This document shows positions 42,823-50,547 of a stretch of 64,000 bases of DNA, in pieces. This DNA is from Clostridia bacterium (GTDB taxonomy: Bacteria; Bacillota; Clostridia; Peptostreptococcales; Anaerovoracaceae), in NCBI GenBank assembly GCA_902363595.1, contig CABJAP010000005.1, forward strand, positions 218,223 through 282,222, written 5' to 3'. Position 1 is the stretch's first letter. Each line of letters opens with the position of its first letter. The translations under genes and the position numbers were made by a program. The notes beneath the pieces were generated by a model that saw only the letters and a program-made list of their open reading frames with translations, did no database searches and was not told where the DNA came from.

Positions 42823-43521
42823 ATGAATAGAAAGAAAACGGACAGGGATTTGTATTACCTGGTCACAAGAGGGACGGGAATTGTGGTGTGCGCCGCGTCC
42901 CTGGCATTATTCCTATATCTTCTTCGAATCCTGACGGTTCACGGGCCGGATCTGACACTGGCAGGCTTTTTTTTGGTGCCTGTGATCACCTTTGTGATCG
43001 GCCTGCTGCTCATAAAACTTTCCAATGTGGAAACAATAGAACCCAGTAAGAAGGAGGCCAAGCCAATGATGCGAAAGATCGGCATCCTGTCTGATACTCA
43101 CGGACTGCTCAGACAGGAAGTACTTAGAATCCTTGCTAATTGCGATGCGGTGATTCACGCCGGAGATATTGGACGGGAGGAAATTCTGCGGGAACTGGGG
43201 GCCTGCGCGCCTCTTTATGCTGTGCGGGGAAACAATGATCGAGAAGACTGGGCAAAGGAACTGGATGAACGCATCTGTGTCGAGCTGGGAGGAATTCGAT
43301 TTTTCGTTGTCCACGAAAAACGATTCGTTCCCAAAGATCTCCATGATACGGATGTGGTTGTCTTTGGACACTCTCATCAATATTTCTGTGAAACAAAGGA
43401 CGACGTCTTGTGGCTCAATCCCGGCAGCTGCGGCAGGCGGCGCTTTTCCCTGCCAGTGACGATGGCAGTGCTGGAAATTGGGGATAATGGGTTTGAAGTG
43501 GTTAAGTATACCATTTCGTAG
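42823..43521 (+). CDS. YfcE/MJ0936-type phosphodiesterase fused to a two-helix membrane segment
   Basis: Residues 82-232 are a complete YfcE-like metallophosphoesterase: ILSDTHG, VIHAGDIG, VRGNND, VVHE and FGHSH, and NPGS, ligands for two metal ions. Residues 15-70 contain two hydrophobic helices (GIVVCAASLALFLYLLRIL and LTLAGFFLVPVITFVIGLLL). Usual YfcE proteins are about 155-185 residues without membrane parts. An AAGGAGG site at 43051-43057 stands 8 nt before ATG 43066 exactly where the enzyme domain starts, so a soluble short form may also be made. The long form would start from a leaderless mRNA. Confidence 0.8.
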   Translation: MNRKKTDRDLYYLVTRGTGIVVCAASLALFLYLLRILTVHGPDLTLAGFFLVPVITFVIGLLLIKLSNVETIEPSKKEAKPMMRKIGILSDTHGLLRQEVLRILANCDAVIHAGDIGREEILRELGACAPLYAVRGNNDREDWAKELDERICVELGGIRFFVVHEKRFVPKDLHDTDVVVFGHSHQYFCETKDDVLWLNPGSCGRRRFSLPVTMAVLEIGDNGFEVVKYTIS

Positions 43522-43558
43522 GTGCTGCGGGTTTGCGGCTGCGGCGGCTGTCGGCAGG

Positions 43559-43791
43559 AAAGTATCAGCAAAAGCATTTTCAGCAGTGGCTTCTGATAGT
43601 TTGACGGCCTTTTGACTTGATGCGGGAGTATCTGCGGCAAAGAAATATCGGAAGCAGACGTTAAAAACGTTCTCTTACTGATACTTTTTTGGTGGAAATG
43701 TAAGGTTTAGGAATCTTTGTAGTTGATTTTGATACTTTTGCTGCCGTCCGACTCGGCCCAGGCGTTTATGAGAGTAAAAAGTATCAAAATC
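43559..43791. repeat. Four GATACTTT motifs in two inverted repeats
   Basis: AAAGTATCAG (43559-43568) pairs with CTGATACTTT (43679-43688). GATTTTGATACTTTT (43725-43739) pairs perfectly with AAAAGTATCAAAATC (43777-43791). This 464-bp gap between the YfcE-type gene and the WYL regulator gene (43522-43985) has no other convincing feature. The motifs may be operators for the WYL protein or form RNA stems. Confidence 0.6.
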
Positions 43792-43985
43792 CGATGGTTT
43801 TAGATGAAAGTTTGATATTACACCGAAAGCGGACTCCGGCAAATGAGGGTTCGAACCGGGCCGCAGGTTTGGGATAGCGCTCAATGAGCCGCTGATTTGG
43901 GGACTGGAGCGATAATTTTCGGCCGGATTGGAGACCATGGCAAGACTGGGGCCCGCTTACTGATTGAACAGAAAGGAAGGCAGCG

Positions 43986-44900
43986 ATGAAAATCGACCGG
44001 CTGATCGGAATTCTATCGATCCTGCTGCAGCAGGATCGGGTGACAGCACCGTATCTGGCGGATAAATTCGAGGTGTCCCGCAGGACCATCAATCGGGATA
44101 TTGAGGCGCTCTGCAAAGCGGGGATTCCGGTGACGACTTCCCAGGGAAAAAACGGCGGCATCTCCATCATGGAAGGATATAAGGTGGATCGGACGCTGCT
44201 CACATCTAAAGAAATGCAGTCCATTCTTACTGGCCTGCGCAGCCTGGACAGCATTTCAGGAACCAACCGTTATCAACAGCTGATGGATAAGCTTTCGGCC
44301 GGAAACAACGTCTGCTCGGCGGACGGAAATATTGTCATCGATCTATCCTCCTACTACAAATCCTCCCTTGCGCCCAAAATCGAGCTGATTCAAAAGGCGA
44401 TTGAGGAACACAGGCTAATCACCTTCACCTACTATTCGGCAAAGGGAGAGAACCGACGGGAAATTGAACCTTATCTGCTGGTATTCCAATGGACTTCCTG
44501 GTATGTATGGGGCTACTGCCTCAAACGCCAGGACTTCCGGCTTTTCAAGCTAAATCGCATGCTCAGTCCAAAGGGATCGGAAAAGCAGTTTGAACCCAGG
44601 GAGAGGCCGCCTTATCAGGTAGCGCCAGAAGAAGCGTATCCGCCCAAAATCGATGTAGAGGTCCTCTTTGCCCCTTCCGCCAAATGGAGGCTGATAGAAG
44701 AGTTTGGGCCGGAGAGCTTTATACGGACAGACGACGGCAACCTGCTATTCCGATTTGGATTTGCGGATCGGGAGAATCTATTCAGCTGGCTTCTCAGCTT
44801 CAGCGGCCAGGCACAGCTGCGAAAACCGGATTACCTGCGGGAGGAACTGGGCCTGCTCCTTGAGAAAATGGCCTGCCAATATCGGAATGATGACATATAG
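43986..44900 (+). CDS. WYL-domain transcriptional regulator
   Basis: 304 residues. Residues 1-60 are an HTH_11-type helix-turn-helix (RLIGILSILLQQDRVTAPYLADKFEVSRRTINRDIEALCKAGIPV). A WYL domain follows near residues 135-205 (IEEHRLITFTYYSAKGENRREIEPYLLVFQWTSWYVWGYCLKRQDFRLFKLNRM) and a C-terminal WCX-like extension. WYL domains bind nucleic acid or nucleotide ligands. No direct partner operon is clear; the downstream TfoX-GyrI, GNAT-YoaP set starts 55 bp later and may be under its control. Confidence 0.9.
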   Translation: MKIDRLIGILSILLQQDRVTAPYLADKFEVSRRTINRDIEALCKAGIPVTTSQGKNGGISIMEGYKVDRTLLTSKEMQSILTGLRSLDSISGTNRYQQLMDKLSAGNNVCSADGNIVIDLSSYYKSSLAPKIELIQKAIEEHRLITFTYYSAKGENRREIEPYLLVFQWTSWYVWGYCLKRQDFRLFKLNRMLSPKGSEKQFEPRERPPYQVAPEEAYPPKIDVEVLFAPSAKWRLIEEFGPESFIRTDDGNLLFRFGFADRENLFSWLLSFSGQAQLRKPDYLREELGLLLEKMACQYRNDDI

Positions 44901-44955
44901 ATGTCATGTTTATCATGATAAGATGGGGTAAACAGGATAAAGGAGAAATAGAAAA

Positions 44956-45897
44956 ATGGCTTCGAATTTGGATTATGTCGAATATGTCTGCGAACAGCTG
45001 GCAGGAGCAGGGACCATCACATATAAAAAGATGTTCGGTGAATACGGACTCTATTGCGATGGTAAGTTTTTTGCCTCTGTGGAGGACGATCAGCTTTATG
45101 TAAAAATGACCAAAGCAGGGGAAGCGCTGATTCCCGACCCAGTGATCGCCGAACCCCATGAGGGCGCCCGGGCTTATCTGATCGAAGATCTGGATGATCG
45201 GGAATTTCTGACCGAATTGACGTTAAAAACCTGCGGGGAACTGCCGGACAAGCCGAAAAAACTGGATTACAAAAAAGAATACAAAGATTTATATATGCCG
45301 AAAACAAAGCCTGCCGTTATACAGGTGCCAGAGATGATCTTTATCATGGTGGACGGCAAGGGGGATCCCAATACCAGCGCGGAGTACAAGAACGCGATCG
45401 AAATCCTTTACGGGCTCTCTTATTCCATCAAGATGAGCAAAATGGGCGGCAATGCGCCGGAGGGCTACTTTGAATATGTGGTGCCGCCGCTGGAAGGCTT
45501 GTGGTGGCTGGACAAGGGATACTTTGACGGAAAAGCGATTGGAAACAAGGATGAATTTCAATGGACCTCCATGATCCGGCAGCCGGAGTTTGTTACGGAG
45601 GACGTCTTTGAAGAGGCAAAAGCGGCGCTGGCGAAAAAGAAGCCGCAGCTGGATTTGTCAGCGGCCCGCTATACCATCTGGGAGGAAGGTCTGTGCGCCC
45701 AGGTGATGCACAAGGGTTCCTATGATGATGAGCCGGCAACCATCGAGAAACTGGAACAGTTCATCGAAGACTCCGGCTATGCATCCGATATTTCCCATGA
45801 ACGCTGGCATCATGAAATTTATCTTTCCGACCCTAGAAAGGCGGCGGCAAAGAATCTGAAAACTGTGATCCGTCATCCAATCAGGAGGAATGTATAA
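44956..45897 (+). CDS. TfoX N-terminal domain fused to a GyrI-like small-molecule-binding domain
   Basis: Residues 1-95 are a TfoX_N domain (VEYVCEQLAGAGTITYKKMFGEYGLYCDGKFFASVEDDQLYVK). Residues 105-313 are a GyrI-like/SHOCT-less effector-binding domain (KLDYKKEYKDLYMPKTKPAVIQVPEMIFIMVDGKGDPNTSAEYKNAIEILYGLSYSIKM, then EEGLCAQVMHKGSYDDEPATIEKLEQF). Each half normally occurs as a separate protein. The C-terminal half alone is frequent in Clostridia and binds cationic or aromatic ligands. AAAGGAG precedes the ATG. It overlaps the next gene by one base (TAATG). Confidence 0.85.
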   Translation: MASNLDYVEYVCEQLAGAGTITYKKMFGEYGLYCDGKFFASVEDDQLYVKMTKAGEALIPDPVIAEPHEGARAYLIEDLDDREFLTELTLKTCGELPDKPKKLDYKKEYKDLYMPKTKPAVIQVPEMIFIMVDGKGDPNTSAEYKNAIEILYGLSYSIKMSKMGGNAPEGYFEYVVPPLEGLWWLDKGYFDGKAIGNKDEFQWTSMIRQPEFVTEDVFEEAKAALAKKKPQLDLSAARYTIWEEGLCAQVMHKGSYDDEPATIEKLEQFIEDSGYASDISHERWHHEIYLSDPRKAAAKNLKTVIRHPIRRNV

Positions 45898-46649
45898 TGG
45901 AATTTAAAACACTGACACTGGACAATTTGGAACAAGAGCACATTTGTTGTGCGATTTCTGACAAAAAAGGGGAGAACTGTGTTTCCTCCAAGAAGGCCTG
46001 GCTGAAGGACCGTATTGAGGAAGGGCTGGTTTTCAATAAACTGGATGTGAGGGGAAAGGTTTTTATCGAATACCTGCCGCTGGAATATGCCTGGGTACCG
46101 ATCACCGGCGATGGATATATGTACATCGATTGCCTGTGGGTGTCGGGGAAATATAAAGGGCAGGGCTATGGCGACCAGCTTTTGGAACAGTGCATAGAGG
46201 ACAGCCGAAAAAAAGGAATGAAAGGATTGTGCGCCCTTTCATCCAAGAAGAAAATGCCCTTTTTATCCGACCCCAAGTATTTGAAATACAAGGGATTTCA
46301 AGTGGCGGACAAGGCTGAGCCGTATTTTGAACTGCTTTACCTGCCCTTTGAAGAGGGCGGTGAGGCTCCCAGATTTCGGGATTGCGCCAAGGACGGGAGA
46401 ATTGAGGAAAAGGGCTGGGTGCTTTATTATACCAATCAATGCCCTCATACGGAAAAATACGCGCCGCTGATTGCCCAGCAGGCAGATGCTGCGGGAGTTC
46501 CTTTCAAGCTGATTAAAATCCAGGATCGGCAGCAGGCACAGAATGCGCCCGCTCCTTTTACGACCTACAGCATGTTCCACGATGGAGTTTTTGTTACGAA
46601 TGAAATTTTATCGGAAAAGAAATTTGAAAAGCTTTTAACCGATTTTTAA
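45897..46649 (+). CDS. GNAT N-acetyltransferase with C-terminal YoaP domain
   Basis: Residues 1-145 form a GNAT acetyltransferase (acetyl-CoA loop near VSGKYKGQGYGDQLLEQCIEDS). Residues 150-250 are a YoaP-type thioredoxin-like domain with YTNQCPHTEKYAPLIAQQADAAGVPFKLIKI. A single Cys in the active-site position (NQCPHT) is visible. YoaP-like proteins are common in Firmicutes, with no firm substrate. AGGAGGAATG stands before the start, and the upstream gene overlaps, so both are co-translated. Confidence 0.85.
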   Translation: MEFKTLTLDNLEQEHICCAISDKKGENCVSSKKAWLKDRIEEGLVFNKLDVRGKVFIEYLPLEYAWVPITGDGYMYIDCLWVSGKYKGQGYGDQLLEQCIEDSRKKGMKGLCALSSKKKMPFLSDPKYLKYKGFQVADKAEPYFELLYLPFEEGGEAPRFRDCAKDGRIEEKGWVLYYTNQCPHTEKYAPLIAQQADAAGVPFKLIKIQDRQQAQNAPAPFTTYSMFHDGVFVTNEILSEKKFEKLLTDF

Positions 46650-46719
46650 TAAAAAACGGTGAAATTATGGATATTATATGGTATAATGCATTTAGTAAAA
46701 GGGTATGAGGAGGAGCCAT

Positions 46720-47487
46720 ATGAGAATCCAGGAAATGATTGAGAAAAAGAAGGAGCGGGGATATACGTACGCGCAGATTGCAGAATTATCGGGTGTTCCC
46801 CTTGGTACGGTACAGAAAATCTTCGGCGGGGAAACGAAAAACCCCAGATATGATACGCTCCAGGCTTTAGAACGTGTCTTTAAGGAACAGATGGTGGTGA
46901 TGGAATCCTCTGTTGCGTATCAGGTGAATCGAAAGCCGGGCGAGTATACGGTCGATGATTACCGGGCGCTGCCGGAGGATCAGCGGGTGGAACTGATCGA
47001 CGGATATTTTTATGACATGGCTGCGCCGACGACCTTTCACCAGCTGATGGCGGGAGAACTGTATCGGCAGATTTCCAACTTTATCCTTGATGAAGACGGA
47101 GACTGCATACCGTTCATTTCACCGGTGGATGTGCAGCTGGATAATGATGGAAAGACCATGATCCAGCCGGATGTGGTAATTGTGTGCGACCGTGACAAGA
47201 TCGTAAGGCGAAACATTATGGGCGCGCCGGACTTTGTACTGGAGGTTGTTTCCCCGGGGACCAAGCGGCGGGATTATATCACCAAGCTTTCTAAATATGA
47301 AAGCGCGGGCGTGCGGGAATACTGGATCGTAGACCCGTACCAGGGAAGGATCATGGTTTACTTTTTCCAGGATGAGAATTTGCCGATTATTTATCCCATT
47401 GATGCCGATATTCCCGTGAAGCTTTATGATGGAAAACTGGTACTGCATTTTCAGCGAATCGCAAAGTGGGCAAGGGAGGAAGTGTAA
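46720..47487 (+). CDS. XRE helix-turn-helix fused to a Uma2 family nuclease domain
   Basis: Residues 1-60 are an XRE-type helix-turn-helix (YTYAQIAELSGVPLGTVQKIFGGETKNPRYDTLQALERVF). Residues 75-250 are a Uma2 (DUF820) domain of PD-(D/E)XK fold with ELIDGYFYDM, IQPDVVIVCD and DFVLEVVSPGTKRRDYITKLSKYESAGVREYWIVDP. The Asp and E-V-V-S residues form the nuclease site. Such two-domain proteins are known in Clostridia, but the biological role is unclear. AGGAGGAG precedes ATG 46720; ATG 46705 is also in frame but overlaps that site. Confidence 0.85.
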   Translation: MRIQEMIEKKKERGYTYAQIAELSGVPLGTVQKIFGGETKNPRYDTLQALERVFKEQMVVMESSVAYQVNRKPGEYTVDDYRALPEDQRVELIDGYFYDMAAPTTFHQLMAGELYRQISNFILDEDGDCIPFISPVDVQLDNDGKTMIQPDVVIVCDRDKIVRRNIMGAPDFVLEVVSPGTKRRDYITKLSKYESAGVREYWIVDPYQGRIMVYFFQDENLPIIYPIDADIPVKLYDGKLVLHFQRIAKWAREEV

Positions 47488-47580
47488 TCGTCTTCTGCTT
47501 ATCCCATCGCAAGTATGGTGAATATACCGTTGGTATTGGCGGCTTCGGGCAGCGTGGCACGGCTGCGATTAAAAATCATA

Positions 47581-47610
47581 TTGACAAGTGCAAACCCTAT
47601 TTGCTATGAT
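47581..47610 (+). promoter_or_regulatory. Sigma-70 promoter before the FMN riboswitch
   Basis: TTGACA (47581-47586) and TATGAT (47605-47610) are 18 bp apart. The start site would be about 20 bp before the riboswitch aptamer. The stretch 47488-47580 before it holds no gene. Confidence 0.75.
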
Positions 47611-47637
47611 AAGGACGAAATTAAAACTAGGATTGGA

Positions 47638-47739
47638 TTTCTTCTAGAAGAGTGATCTCTACCGGCGGTACAGCCCGCGAGCGCAAGCCAATTCGGTTAA
47701 ATCCCGAAGCCGACAGTAAAGTCTGGATGAGAGAAGAAA
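47638..47739 (+). ncRNA. FMN riboswitch (RFN element)
   Basis: The conserved blocks of the RFN aptamer are present in order: CTCTACCGGCGGTA, AGCCCGCGAGC, a short variable stem, and GCCGACAGTAAAGTCTGGAT followed by GAGAGAAG. P1 can form from TTTCTTCT (47638-47645) and AGAAGAAA (47732-47739). FMN binding normally stops expression of the downstream gene. The first stem (AGAGTGATCTCT) is shorter than usual. A terminator follows at 47790-47815. Confidence 0.93.
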
Positions 47740-47789
47740 GCAGAAAAGATGCTTTCTTTTAGTACTCAAATATCGAAGAATTATAAGAG

Positions 47790-47815
47790 AAGGCATCGAA
47801 GAGATGTCTTTTTTT
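47790..47815 (+). terminator. Riboswitch-linked terminator before the MFS gene
   Basis: AAGGCATC pairs with GATGTCTT around GAAGA, followed by seven T. An earlier hairpin (AGAAAGCA/TGCTTTCT, about 47736-47758) lies between aptamer and terminator and could be the alternative partner. Confidence 0.75.
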
Positions 47816-47834
47816 GTTGTGTAAGGAGGATTTT

Positions 47835-49031
47835 ATGACACAAGAATCATTACAAAGAAAAGTAGGAATCCCGGGAATCGCAGCCATCATGCTTATCAGC
47901 AGCCTGACGGTAATGGTCGGAAACGCCATTACACCGGCTCTGCCGGAATTGGGCAGCGTCTACGGCCTGGGAAATTATGCGTCCTGGCTGGTTACAGCAC
48001 CTGCTCTGGGAGTAGTGGCCACGGCCATTGTTTTTGGTAAGCTGATCGATAAAATAGGACCTTATTGGGTGGCGTTGATGGGGCTTTTATTTTACGGCCT
48101 CTTTGGTGTAGGCGGCGCTTTTATGCCCACCGCTCTTGCCATTTTCATCGACCGCTTTCTTCTGGGCGCGGCTACGGCAGCGATCATGAACGCCAGCGTA
48201 GCGCTGATCGCCGCCTTTTTCCAGGGGGAAAAACAGCTGAAGATGATTGCCATGCAAGGTATGTCCATGGAGTTCGGCGGCGTGATCTTTCTCAGCATCA
48301 GCGGCGTTCTGGCGGACGTTTCCTGGCGCAGCCCGTTTTTCATTTATGGCTTGGGTTTTCTGGCCCTGCTCATGCTGCTGCTCTTTATTCCCAAAGGCGG
48401 CCAGGCGGCAGCAGACAGCGATGCCCAGGAAGAAGCAGGCGCTTGCGAAAAGCAGGGCGTTCCTCTGGGACTGGTGCTTTTGATTGCTTTTCTCGGCATG
48501 CTGATGTTTTTTACGGCCATGGTCTCGCTGCCTATCCATTTGCAGACAAACCTGGGTTACAGTCCCTCCTTTACAGGCTATTATCTGGCCGCTTTGGACC
48601 TGGTAGCCGTACTGGCAGCCGGATTCATGCCTAAAATTGTCAGCCGCTTTCAGCCCAAAGGATGCCTGTTTGCAGCGTTCTGCTTTTACGGAATCGCCTT
48701 CCTTTTGTATTTCCTTTCGGGGACAGCTGTGGTTCTTTGGATCGCCGTCTTTTTTGCCGGAATGGGATTCGGTTTTTCCACACCGTTGTTCAATAGTCTG
48801 GTAGTGAACAAAAGCACGCCGGAAAAGAAAGGTACCAACATCAGCTTCTGCACCATGGCCATGTTTTTGGGACAGTTCCTGTCTGCGCTGCTGGTGTCGG
48901 CAGTTGCCGGCAGCAAATTGTTCCTGGTGGCAGGACTGCTGGCTCTAGTTATTGCTGCGTGTATTCTGCCGGTGGCGGGAAAATATGCCCGAAAGCCGGG
49001 ATCATCCAAATCTGAGGAAAGGGCCTGCTGA
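47835..49031 (+). CDS. MFS transporter under FMN riboswitch control, candidate flavin carrier
   Basis: 398 residues with about twelve membrane helices. LIDKIGPYWVALMGLL is the loop 2-3 motif, and the second half starts near residue 210 (GVPLGLVLLIAFLGMLMFFTAM). AAGGAGG precedes ATG 47835. The RFN element in its leader ties expression to FMN level, so riboflavin or a flavin analogue is the likely cargo. Importer or exporter cannot be decided; repression by FMN favours import. It is not related to RibU (an ECF S component), the usual riboflavin carrier in Firmicutes. Confidence 0.82.
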   Translation: MTQESLQRKVGIPGIAAIMLISSLTVMVGNAITPALPELGSVYGLGNYASWLVTAPALGVVATAIVFGKLIDKIGPYWVALMGLLFYGLFGVGGAFMPTALAIFIDRFLLGAATAAIMNASVALIAAFFQGEKQLKMIAMQGMSMEFGGVIFLSISGVLADVSWRSPFFIYGLGFLALLMLLLFIPKGGQAAADSDAQEEAGACEKQGVPLGLVLLIAFLGMLMFFTAMVSLPIHLQTNLGYSPSFTGYYLAALDLVAVLAAGFMPKIVSRFQPKGCLFAAFCFYGIAFLLYFLSGTAVVLWIAVFFAGMGFGFSTPLFNSLVVNKSTPEKKGTNISFCTMAMFLGQFLSALLVSAVAGSKLFLVAGLLALVIAACILPVAGKYARKPGSSKSEERAC

Positions 49032-49041
49032 ATTCACTGGA

Positions 49042-49057
49042 TGGCATGCTTCTTGCG
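49042..49057 (+). promoter_or_regulatory. Sigma-54 (-24/-12) promoter before the zinc-ribbon membrane protein
   Basis: TGGCAT-GCTTC-TTGCG has GG and GC ten bases apart, and sits 45 bp before the ATG at 49102. That distance equals that of the other -24/-12 promoters in this window. No TGATTAG-type enhancer site was found next to it. Confidence 0.65.
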
Positions 49058-49101
49058 TAATATATTTTGTAAACAAACAATGAAAGGCAGGTGCATCCAT
49101 T

Positions 49102-49524
49102 ATGAATCAGCAGGTATTCGTTCTTCTCTTTTCCAGTCTATTGTCCTGCGTAGTGATCGTTTTGACGGTGAAAGCGTTTGTGAAAGGAATGCGGAGCTTA
49201 AACCAGGAGCAGGAACGGGAATACTGGAATTTGTTCTGCAAAGTAAAAACGGTCAATCTCATAGGAGTGACCGTCATGTGCGGAGCGTTTATCGCTGCCG
49301 CGGCAGCATCTGAGAGGTCGGTGCCAATCACGCTTCTCATGCTGCTTTTGGTAATTATTATGATGTTGATTCCCAAAATCATCATTCAATCCATCTGGCG
49401 CTGCCCCCACTGTGGAAACGGGCTGGAACTGGGCAGCAACCGGGGAATCAATGTGAAACTGGTCGCTCAGTGTCCATCCTGCAAAAAGGTTTTGTGCAAG
49501 GCACAGTATGAGCGGGAACGGTGA
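49102..49524 (+). CDS. Small membrane protein with C-terminal zinc ribbon
   Basis: 140 residues. The N-terminal helix (FVLLFSSLLSCVVIVLTVKAFV) and two further hydrophobic segments (TVMCGAFIAAAAAS, ITLLMLLLVIIMMLI) indicate a membrane protein. C-terminal CPHCGN and CPSCKK form a C-x2-C / C-x2-C zinc ribbon. I do not recognise a family. The leader has AAAGGCAGG and a -24/-12 promoter, which is unusual for such a gene. Confidence 0.7.
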   Translation: MNQQVFVLLFSSLLSCVVIVLTVKAFVKGMRSLNQEQEREYWNLFCKVKTVNLIGVTVMCGAFIAAAAASERSVPITLLMLLLVIIMMLIPKIIIQSIWRCPHCGNGLELGSNRGINVKLVAQCPSCKKVLCKAQYERER

Positions 49525-49594
49525 GAAAACTCTGCGGGCTGCCGGCAATCCTTGTTCAAGGGCGCCGGACAGCCCGCATGATGACTACAGCTGT

Positions 49595-50539
49595 CTATTT
49601 GCTTTTCTCTTTCAGCAGTCTGGTTCTGGTTACCATCTGGTCGCGCCACTTGAGGTACTCTTCGTGGCTCTTTCCTTCCATAATCGGAGTAAAGCCGGAG
49701 ACGCACTTGTCGATGAACGCTTGATCGTAATCGCAGACTTTCTCCTGCTCTTCGGTAAAGAAATGGATCATATAGTCTTTATACTTTTCCAGACCTTCCC
49801 GCAAATTGGCCGAATTCAATTCTTCCACCCCATAAGGACCGGTGAACGCCCACCGCAGGCCCAAGCCGTCCGTCAGAGCACGTTCAACAGCTTCCACATT
49901 GCAGATATCTTCTTTTACCAGATATAAAGCTTCCTGAATCAGGGACAGCTGGATGCGGTTGAGCACATAACCGTAAACTTCTTTACATTGAATCGGCTTT
50001 TGGCCGATGGACTCCATGAAAGCAAAGACCTGATCTTTGATCTCCTGAGAAGCCGCATCGCCGGAGATTTCCATAAAAGGAATCAGGTGAGGCGGATTGG
50101 TGGGATGGGCGACGATGCACCGCTCTTTGTGGTTTTTCACATTGGCGGCGATGTCGGATATTTTCAGACCCGAACAGCTGGAACCGATGGCCACATCGGC
50201 AGGGGCCAGCTCGGTCAGTTTGACAAAGATATCCTGCTTTAAGGGAAGGTCCTCCCACATGCATTCCTGAATATAGTCTGCGGAAGCGACTGCCTCTTCC
50301 AGCGAATCGGTGGTGTGGATCCGATTGAGGGATTCTTCAATCTCCCGTTCTTCGATCATACCTTCATCTGCAAGGAATTTCAGCGCTTGGCCCATTCGTT
50401 CTTTTACGCTGTCCAGAGTAGGGGATTTGCGGTTGTACATATAAGTTTCCAAGCCATTTCTGGCAAATACCACACCCCAGCTGTAGCCGATAAATCCGCA
50501 GCCGATGACAGCCACCTTTTTAAATGTTTTTTTCTTCAT
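49595..50539 (-). CDS. 3-hydroxyacyl-CoA dehydrogenase family protein (lambda-crystallin/gulonate dehydrogenase-like)
   Basis: An NAD-dependent dehydrogenase of 314 residues. The Rossmann start is KVAVIGCGFIGYSWGVVFARNG; the catalytic His is in CIVAHPTNPPHLIPFMEI near residue 148, with Glu after it. HPxNPPxxIPxxE is typical of the lambda-crystallin and L-gulonate or carnitine dehydrogenase branch, which acts on free 3-hydroxy acids, not only CoA esters. GAGGTGAAGT precedes the ATG. It follows the second dehydrogenase gene by 8 bp on the minus strand. The divergent TRAP transporter may bring in the substrate. Confidence 0.85.
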   Translation of the reverse strand: MKKKTFKKVAVIGCGFIGYSWGVVFARNGLETYMYNRKSPTLDSVKERMGQALKFLADEGMIEEREIEESLNRIHTTDSLEEAVASADYIQECMWEDLPLKQDIFVKLTELAPADVAIGSSCSGLKISDIAANVKNHKERCIVAHPTNPPHLIPFMEISGDAASQEIKDQVFAFMESIGQKPIQCKEVYGYVLNRIQLSLIQEALYLVKEDICNVEAVERALTDGLGLRWAFTGPYGVEELNSANLREGLEKYKDYMIHFFTEEQEKVCDYDQAFIDKCVSGFTPIMEGKSHEEYLKWRDQMVTRTRLLKEKSK

Positions 50540-50547
50540 ACTTCACC

